Under the pieces are notes generated by a model. That model did not search any database and had not been told where the DNA came from. It was given only the letters and a program-made list of their open reading frames with translations. 64,000 nucleotides of DNA from contig CAUYUJ010019084.1 of the NCBI GenBank assembly GCA_963575745.1, positions 97,672 through 161,671 of the forward strand. The letters run 5' to 3'. The position numbers were made by a program, and so were the translations under genes. Positions 57,366 through 64,000 of the stretch are shown in pieces. Every line of letters starts with the position of its first letter. Position 1 is the first letter of the stretch. The DNA is from Prorocentrum cordatum. Lineage: Eukaryota; Sar; Dinophyceae; Prorocentrales; Prorocentraceae.

Positions 57366-57609
57366 CCTGTAGTCGTTTCAGCAAAAGATACAAGCGATAC
57401 CGTCCGAGCAGGCCGCTAGCGAGCAACACTCCAGCCACAACTTCGAAGACCTTCCTCCTCGCTCCTTCTTTTTCTGGTGCCTTCCCGCATGCTTACGCAT
57501 GTCTCCGCGCACGGCATCCGACAGAGTCTGGAGGCCACGGCCTGACCCATTTGGGTCTGAGGCAGGGCCCGACGACGGTCTGCAGCCCAGACACCCGAGA
57601 CAGCGCCCC

Positions 57610-58250
57610 GCGTTTCTCCTCCCTCTCCTTGTCCTCCTCCTCCTCCTCCTCCTCTTCTACGGTTGTCTCCTCCTCCTCCTCCTCCTCCTTCTCCTCCTCC
57701 TCCTCCTCCTCCTCCTCCTCCTCCTCCTCCTCCTCCTCCTCCTCCTCCTCCCCCTTCCCCTCCCCCTCCCTCCTCCGCCGCCGCCGCCTCCTCCTCTTCC
57801 CATCCCTGCCCCTGCTCACCGCATGCCCACCATTTCGGCACACTCCTCACACGTTTCGTGGTCCCAGAGGGAGCTCCACCGAAGGCCCCAGTGGGGGTGC
57901 CCGCATGCAGCCGCAACACCCAGTACAGCATTCCACGGTCCCACAGGGAGGTCCACCGAAGGCCCCAGTGGGGGTGCCCGCATGCGTCCGCCACACCCAG
58001 TACAGCGCTTCGTGGCCTCATATGGGAGCTCCACCGAAGGCCCCAGTGGGGGTGTCCGCATGCGTCCCACCCATTCGCCCCCGCTGCCCGCACTGCCCCG
58101 CACCTCATTCGTCCTGCGGCGCGCTTCCTACCAGAGCAGAGGGTATACCGCGTGCGCTATTCGGAGTTTGCGTGCCCTCCTCCTTCGTCTCGTCTCCCTC
58201 GCGGTTCGCGCAGCTGCATATGCCTGGGTTGCTCGTCAGGCTAATTTGTC
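57610..58250 (+). repeat. (CTC)n tract, then repeat family B array 4 with tail
   Basis: (CTC)n at 57,630-57,790. Array 4 (57,833-58,078) has three units, mostly of the 78-bp type (GGGGGTGCCCGCATGCG, CACCCAGTACAGC, GGGAGCTCCACCGAAGGCCC). A tail-like motif follows at 58,211-58,248 (CAGCTGCATATGCCTGGGTT, GTCAGGCTAATTTG). Confidence 0.85.
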
Positions 58251-58339
58251 TGTCCATCCCTGGGGCCCCAGAGCTTCCGACCCCCATGTGGGGACAGCTC
58301 TTCGTCCTGGACCCCTTTCCGACGGCCCCGGGGCCCGCA

Positions 58340-58620
58340 AGCGCCCCCCCCCCGCCCCCCCCCCCCGTCGAGCTCGGACGACGAGGCAGAACGCGCCGGG
58401 GCGCCAGCGGCGAGCCCGCCCGAAGTCGCGGCCCTCTCCTCGCAGAGCCCTCCGCTCAAGCCCGACGCGCCCCATGGCGCGCCCGCTGTAGGGGGTCCCC
58501 GGCGTCTCGCTCGCTGGGGGGCGCGCCGCCGTTCGCGCGGCCCACCGTCGCCGAGCGCGTTCCACTGCTCGCAGAGCGCCTACTCGCAAACATTCGAAGA
58601 ACATATGTTTGTTTCGACGA
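58340..58620 (+). CDS. Possible disordered-protein exon
   Basis: After a long C-run one frame reads SSSDDEAERAGAPAASPPEV, AALSSQSPPLKPDAPHGAP and SAFHCSQSAYSQTFEEHMF with biased codons. Upstream, LRPGPLSDGPGARKRPPP is in a different frame across the C-run. A C-run length error could explain the shift. Function unknown. Confidence 0.25.
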
Positions 58621-58624
58621 AGTT

Positions 58625-58800
58625 CAGTGGTGCAAGTGGCGCTCAGCGGCACCAGAATGGCACTCAGTGGTGCAAACGGCGCTCAGCGGCACCAAAATGG
58701 CACTCAGTGGTGCAAGTGGCGCTCAGCGGCACCAAAATGTTTCTCAGTGGTGCAAATGGCGCTCAGCAGCACCAGAAAGGCACCCGAAGGTGCAAACAGC
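58625..58800 (+). repeat. 40-bp tandem repeat
   Basis: More than four units of CACTCAGTGGTGCAAACGGC plus GCTCAGCGGCACCAAAATGG, nearly identical. Confidence 0.95.
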
Positions 58801-58908
58801 AGCCAGCGGCGGATCCAGGCCATGTGCGAGTAGTTACTTTGCGAGTCGTGGAGCGCGCTCGTCTGCACTGGGCATGGCCGCGGCGCCCGAGGGGGAGGGC
58901 AGCAGGTC

Positions 58909-59051
58909 GACTAGACGTAAGAGTGACCTTTCGCCGGAGCGACTCATGATGCGGGCACAGATGGGCCCCCAGATGGCTGAACGCGAAGCGGTAGCAGCGG
59001 CTAGCGCGCCTGGATTTGGCTTCCCCGCGGGGGTCACTCTTACGTGTAGCC
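58909..59051. repeat. MITE-like element, copy 2
   Basis: GACTAGACGTAAGAGTGACC at the left and GGTCACTCTTACGTGTAGCC at the right (18 of 20 positions pair). The interior is nearly identical to copy 1 without its 38-base insertion. The base before each copy's left end is TC (GTC/GACTAG). No clean target duplication was found. Confidence 0.85.
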
Positions 59052-60203
59052 GAGCAGGGCAAGCAGCAGGAGCCAGCAGTTCCTGGAGTTCACCGAGCGC
59101 CTGCGCGGGCGCAGCTGGAAGGCCAAAGGTCCAGGGAGCCCTGGAGGGCTGGCCGCCTTCAGCCCCGGCGTCTCTCCTCGGCCTCGGCCTCTCCCGAGGT
59201 TCCGGGGCGGAAAAGAGGGGGGTGGTGACCAGGAGGGGGTGGATATCATGGCGTGGACCATGATATTTCCTCAGATTTCATAGCGCCTCTTCTTATTTCA
59301 TTGCTTCCCTGGCCCCCGCCCCTGGGCCGCGCACATGCCGCTGGCCATGATTTACGCACCCCCCCCTTGGACGCCCCCCTTTTGGCCGCCCCCGAGAGGT
59401 GCGAGCGTCGCCCTTCTGTTTCCACAAGCAGCGACTGCGCCCAGTTTCGGGCGCCAAGACACTCACAGATCGATCAGGCTCGAAAAGTGCCGCAACAAGT
59501 TGGGGTCCAGGGCTCCGGTCCTGCTTTTTTGCGATGTTGTATTTTTTTCGCGACGTCGGATCTCAAGGTCCGTCTCGGTCTGCTCAGAGGGCCGTTTCTT
59601 GCGCTCTTGGGCCAGCAGACATGGATCTGGGACGGGGCCCTGGGCTGCTGGGCTGGGCTGGAGCAAAAATCTGATCGTGGTATGTCTGGGGGTACCCAGA
59701 CACCTGGCGACCTGATCTTGTCAGCCTGCGGGCCCCTGAGCTCCCGACCCCATCCAAATTCGGGCGCGGTTTTTCGCCCTGGGGCTTTGAAGGTCCCGGG
59801 GCACGAAAACGCCTTCGAGAGCCTGACACAGGTCGGGCTTACGTTCGGGGATTGGCGCTGGAGCCCCTCCCCATACCGATGTCGGCGCCTCTGGCGCGCC
59901 CCGCGAGCCAGAGAAGCGCTCTTGGGGGTCCCATTGGGGCCCTCTGGGGCCGTCCTCATCTTGGGAGCCTCTTGGGCCCTCTTGGGGCCATCTTGGGCCG
60001 TCTCGGGGCCGTCTTGATCCGTCTTGAAGCCATCTTGAGCCGTCTTGAGGCCATCTTAGAACCCTACAGGTAGGTGAATGTTTTGCTGGTGATTCCCAAC
60101 TCTACTGGTGTTGGGTCCTCGTCTTGAAGAGACGGTCCCCGCGTTCCTCTCCTCTCCTCTCCTCCTCCTCCCCCTCTCCTCCCTCCTTCCGTCACCCCCC
60201 TCA
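59052..60203. other. No gene recognised
   Basis: It holds a short hairpin (ATATCATGG and CCATGATAT, 59,246-59,269), and G/C-rich text with TCTTGGGGCCATCTTGGGCC-type words at 59,940-60,060. Frames such as 59,399-59,674 have no support. Confidence 0.45.
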
Positions 60204-61160
60204 CTTTGGCACACCCCTCGCACGTTTCGTGGCCCCATAGCGAGCTCCACCGAAGGCCCCAGTGGTGGTGCCCACATGCGTCCGCCACACCCAGTACAGC
60301 GTTTCGTGGCCCCATAGCGAGCTCCACCGAAGGCCCCACCCAGTGGGGGTGCCCGCATGCGTCTGCCACACCCAGTACAGCGTTTCGTGGCCCCATATGG
60401 GAGCTCCACCGAAGGCTCCAGTGGGGGTGCCCGCATGTGTTCGCCACATCCAGTACAGCGTCTCCTGGTCTCAGAGGCAGCTCCACCGAAGGCCCCAGTG
60501 GCGGTGCCCGCATGCGTCTGCCACACCTAGTACAGCGCTTCGTGTTCCCATAGGGAGCTCCATCGAAGGCAGCAGTGAGGGTGCCCGCATGCGTCCCCCC
60601 CACCCAGTACAGCGTTTCGTGGTCGAGGAGGGAGCTCCACTGAAGGCCCCCGTGGGGGTGCCCGCATGCGTCCGCCCCACCCAATACAGCGTTTCGTGGC
60701 CCCATAGGGAGCTCCAGCGAAGGTCCCAGTGGGACCGCCCGCATGCGTCCCCCCACCCAGTACAGCGTTTCGCGGCCCCATAGGGAGCTCCGACCAGTGG
60801 CACCGCCGCGTCCCCCCCACCCAGTACAGCGCTTCGTGGTCCCATAGGGAGCTCCACCGAAGGTCCCAGTGGGACCCTCCCGCATGCGCCCCCCCACCCA
60901 GTACAGCGTTTCGTTGCCCCATATGGGGGCTCCACCGAAGGCCCCAGTGAGGGTGCCCGCATGCGTGTCCACAACCCACTACAGCGCGTTGTGGCCCCAC
61001 AGGGAGCTCCGAAGGCCCAGTGGGACCGCCCGCATGCGTCCCCCCCACTCATTACGGTACGCCCCATCACGCGTTGCGTGGCCCCCCAGAAGCCGCACCC
61101 ACAGCGCGTCACTTACATTTACATTTGGTTGGGCCTTTCGCTGGGATAATTGTTTACGGA
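60204..61160 (+). repeat. Repeat family B, array 5 with tail
   Basis: The longest array, about eleven units, mostly 78 bp (CCCGCATGCGTCCGCCACAC, CCAGTACAGCGTTTCGTGGC, GGGAGCTCCACCGAAGG). The first unit is of the 90-bp type (TTTGGCACACCCCTCGCACG). The tail at 61,110-61,158 is CATTTACATTTGGTTGGGCC plus TTTCGCTGGGATAATTGTTT. Nothing coding. Confidence 0.9.
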
Positions 61161-61248
61161 CTGACCGTAAGAAGGTTTGTGGCTGGGGCGCGGGTGGCCG
61201 CCCTAGCTGCTTTCTCAGACGACAGCCCGCTCGTCTTGTCGGCATAAT

Positions 61249-61500
61249 CTGCTGGAGCGGTTTTCCCTCGTCCGAATTGGGTGCTGGAGCCCACGTTTCT
61301 GGGCTGCTGGAACCATTGTCCCCTGTAACAATTGGGTGCTGGAACCTGCCCTCCTTGACGGCGCAATCTGCTGAAGCGAATTTCCCTCGCCCAAACTGGG
61401 TGCTGGAACCCACGCCGTGGGCTGCTGGAGCCATGGCCCCTCGCCAAAATTCGGTGCTGGAGCCCACCGTTCTTTTTGGCGTACATCTGTTGGAGCCAGT
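61249..61500 (+). repeat. 118-bp tandem repeat
   Basis: CTGCTGGAGCGGTTTTCCCTCG (61,249) recurs diverged at 61,368 and 61,486. Each unit contains two GGGTGCTGGAACC half-units. Confidence 0.8.
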
Positions 61501-61548
61501 CTCGCTCGCCAGAAAATGCGGCGCTGTGGCCACACCCTGCTTAGGGCT

Positions 61549-61579
<31 letters not shown>

Positions 61580-61945
61580 TCGGTCGGGGGGGGCGGGGCC
61601 CAGGTGGGCGTGTGGCATGGTATTGTAGCCCCGCCTCGCTTTCCAAATGGGGACAGTCCGCGTGCGCGAGCGCGTGCTCGCGAGCGGGCGTGCGCGTGCG
61701 CGCGTGCGTGAGCCTGTGCGCGTGCGCGAGCGTGCGCGTTCGGGCGCGTTCGTGCGCGTTTGTGCGCGTGCGCTCGCGTGCGCGCGCAAATCTCGGGCCC
61801 GAGCCCGAGCCCGAGCGCGGGCTTGAGCCCGACCTCGAGCCCGAGCCCGAGCGCGAGCTTGAGAAAGAGCCTGGGCCCGAGCCCCATCCGGAGGGCGTGC
61901 GCGCGCGTGCGCGTGCGCGCGCGCGTGTTGCGTTCGCACGCGCTT
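61549..61945. repeat. (TA)n and alternating GC/GT tract
   Basis: (TA)n at 61,549-61,573, then at 61,655-61,945 runs of GCGTGCGCGTGCGCGCG and GAGCCCGAGCCCGAGC. Alternating purine-pyrimidine sequence of this length is prone to Z-DNA. It lies upstream of the kinase gene. Confidence 0.85.
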
Positions 61946-62127
61946 CCGATATGTCGACATGCGCTCAACATTTTCACTACGAAGGATATTTTCCTGATTG
62001 TAGGAAGGCCTTGAGGCCAAAGGCAGTGATAACCCTGTGGGTTTTCGCCATTTTCTTGTTTTGCAAAGTTCAGGGCAGCAGGCTTCGGCGCCGACCCAAG
62101 AAATCAGCGCGGACCTCCGAGAGTTCA

Positions 62128-62279
62128 ATGCCGTCCTTTGGCCTTCTTCGCATCGGCGGCAGCATCCGCGTCGCCGGCCGGTACCACCGGCCTCCTCGCC
62201 GCATAGAGGACGACTACGATCTCACCGACGAGTTGCTCGGCAGGGGCGAGACTGGGGACGTGACGGCGGCGTTTCGCAG
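62128..62279 (+). CDS. CDPK/CaMK-type Ser/Thr protein kinase, exon 1
   Basis: Starts at ATG (MPSFGLLRIGGSIRV); the frame is open further up, but the upstream text is GC-repeat and unlike protein. It carries the glycine-rich ATP loop LLGRGETGDV (residues 36-45). It ends inside an Arg codon (AG) before what appears to be a GA donor at 62,280-62,281. Phase 2 fits exon 2 (AFRR then GNDKQQKFAVK), which restores the usual spacing between the loop and the catalytic Lys. Confidence in the exon is high, in the exact start moderate. Confidence 0.75.
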
Positions 62280-62596
62280 GAGACAGTTTTTTTATCCCCT
62301 GGCGATCGCGGGCGTGACCAGGGGGTGTTCAGATCATCCGCGACCGGAAATTTTCGGTAACGGGTTTCGGTCGCGCCAAATTTCGCTTGCGACCGGAGGG
62401 GGTCGAATGTCGGTAACGAGGAGACGGCGCGTCGGGTTCCAAGCGAGGGTCTCGAAGACGTCGACTGCTCGCTCGTTGCTGAAATTCGCGATCGGGGGCC
62501 GAATTTCAGTCGCGACCGGTTCGTCCAGAGCGTTACCAGAAATTTTCGGTAATGGATGATTCGGGGGAGGGGGGAGGGTGGTGGGCGGGGGAGGGG

Positions 62597-62693
62597 GGCT
62601 GGTCACGTCACGACTCGCGCCGTTGCCGTCTGGGAGTATGTATGACTGGCTAGTGCCCAAACGGCGCTGGCGCGAATCGTGGCGCGACCAGCC
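62597..62693. repeat. Foldback in the kinase intron
   Basis: Left arm GGCTGGTCACGTCACGACTC with GCGCCGTTGCCGT, and right arm ending GGCGCGACCAGCC, pair over 33 bases with about six mismatches around a 30-base loop. The intron also carries GAAATTTTCGGTAA twice (62,347 and 62,540). Confidence 0.7.
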
Positions 62694-62763
62694 TGGAGGG
62701 GAGGGGGCGTGGTCGGCGGGGCCGGTCACGAGAGTGATCGCGAATAAGGAAAACGGGCTCCAG

Positions 62764-63700
62764 GGGTAACGACAAGCAGCAGAAGTTTGCGGTGAAGACG
62801 TGCCCTCTAGCTAACATCAAGCACGCCAAGTTTCAGATGCTGCTGTCCGAGGTGGAGACATTTTTGTATGTTGACCACCCCCACATCGCACGCTTATACG
62901 ACGTTTATGAGTCTGGTGAGCGCCTGTATTTCGTCATGGAGTGCTTGCAGGGTGGCGAGCTGTTCGAACGCTTCAGTAGGCTCGGCAAGTTCGCCGAGCC
63001 CGACGTGTCGGACTTGGTCGTGCAAATACTGCTTGCCCTGAATTACATTCACAAGCACGGCATTGTCCATAGAGACATCAAGTTACAAAACTTGATGTAT
63101 CAGAGGAGTGATGGAAACCACGTGAAATTCATCGATTTCGGCTTCAGCAAGCTACTCGACTCAAGCATGCGGCTGAAGAAAGCAGTTGGCACCCTCCTCT
63201 ACGTGGCGCCCGAGGTGTTGCAGAAGAACTACGATAGCCAGTGTGACATGTGGAGCTTGGGCGTGATAGCGTTCGTTCTGCTTGCAGGATACTTCCCTTT
63301 CTCAGGTGAAAATCTCGCCGAGGATATACAGGCCGGCAAGCTTGATTGGAAACCGTCGCATTGGGCTAACATATCGGACTGTGCGGCGGATTTTGTCAAA
63401 GCTCTTTTAAAGGTCGACCCGAAAGAGCGATTGACCGCTCACGCGGCGTTGGAGCACAGCTGGATCCAGCAGGCCAGGCAGCTAAGATCGCTCAGCGTGG
63501 ACGTGCACAGCGCCGCAGATGCGCTGGTCAAGTTCAGCCACGTCCCGAAGTTCCGCAGGTGCTGCATGATGCTGTTGGCGTGGTCGCTGACGGCCGACGA
63601 GCGTGCCGGGTTCCGGCAGCAGTTTAGCCAGCTGGCCTGGGGCAGACCCCGCCCGCCGCGCCATCTCAGCAGCGCAGCAGGGGGCACGCTGAGTTTTTGA
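62764..63700 (+). CDS. CDPK/CaMK-type Ser/Thr protein kinase, exon 2
   Basis: It follows a CTCCAG acceptor. It phosphorylates Ser/Thr in target proteins using ATP. All catalytic landmarks are present, numbered from the exon 1 Met: Lys62 (FAVK), Glu80 (helix C), hinge VMECLQGGELFERF, HRD at 153-155 with Lys157 and Asn160, DFG at 175-177, APE at 199-201, DMWSLGVIAFVLLAG, and the C-lobe Arg in DPKERLTA. After the kinase domain, ALVKFSHVPKFRRCCMMLLA and LTADERAGFRQQFSQL match the junction helix that precedes EF-hands in calcium-dependent protein kinases. No EF-hand follows: the next residues (AWGRPRPPRHLSS) are unlike them and end at a TGA, so I infer a donor near 63,640 and calcium-binding exons beyond the window. 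Confidence 0.85.
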
Positions 63701-64000
63701 GTCCCGCTCAGTGCCCTGGTCTGATTTGGCGCGCGTCTGTCTTCAGCACCACCTTTCTGTCCGCAGCCCCTCAGTTTGGAGGCCTTTGGGGAGGCTTCTT
63801 TGGGCCTCCTGGGGGGTCCTTGGGGCGTCTGGGGGGCCTCCTCCAGGGGGGCGCCTTGGGGACCCGTCGGGGTTCTCGGGGCCGTCCTGGGCGCGATGGT
63901 TCTACCTGCCGAGCTCTTCGGAAGAGGCTGGGTGGAAAAACATGTTCGGGACGCCCTATTCGGTCTCGGGGCCGCCTGCTGCTGCGCACTCGCTGGGACG
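63701..64000. other. 3' flank or intron of the kinase gene
   Basis: G-rich text with GGCCTCCTGGGGGGTCCTTG-type words (63,780-63,880). No EF-hand-like sequence in any frame that I can see. Confidence 0.4.

Overview
This window looks like nuclear DNA of a dinoflagellate, inferred from the sequence alone. It is G+C-rich and full of micro- and minisatellites. Genes are split into exons that join in frame with AG acceptors but mixed GT, GC and GA donors, a known dinoflagellate habit. The kinase at the right edge is of the alveolate/plant CDPK-CaMK type. Among sequenced dinoflagellates, high G+C with long repeat-filled introns fits Prorocentrum best, but I cannot prove the genus. No rRNA, tRNA, CRISPR or bacterial-type operon was seen.

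Layout. 1-9,550 (+): a multi-exon gene resembling a hAT-type transposase, with an RNase H-fold-like core, an HMG-box-like segment, and a proline-rich C-terminal part with a Cys/His motif; it has some frame breaks. 10,837-21,272 (+): a C5-cytosine DNA methyltransferase with motifs I, IV, VI, VIII, IX and X spread over at least four exons and a 7.5 kb repeat-packed intron region. 22,605-23,006 (+): a small single-span membrane protein with a Cys/His tail. 23,884-28,622 (+): a five-exon, about 1,119-residue zinc-binding protein of unknown function whose exons all join in phase 0. 29,976-33,120 (+): one or two genes with Cys-pair zinc motifs and RS-rich disorder. 36,666-37,333 (-): a two-exon candidate gene. 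41,361-41,811 (-): a broken coding remnant. 52,845-53,837 and 54,510-54,764 (+): candidate exons of unknown genes. 62,128-63,700 (+): a calcium-dependent-type Ser/Thr kinase whose calcium-binding part would lie beyond the window.

The rest is repeats, and several families recur across the window. Family A is about 1 kb, at 13.65 and 33.1 kb, each just after a coding region. Family B is a 90/78-bp minisatellite at five sites with a conserved tail at several. Family C is a composite element ending in (TTG)n, with copies at 44.8, 47.3 and 49.4 kb. There is a MITE-like pair with 20-bp inverted ends (54.1 and 58.9 kb), three long foldbacks, and repeated hairpin units at 34.9-35.3 kb. A 100-base run of N at 38,960 marks an assembly gap inside a (TAG)n tract.

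How the genes work together is not evident. The transposase-like gene and the methyltransferase lie 1.3 kb apart on the same strand, which raises the untested possibility that they belong to one large mobile element.
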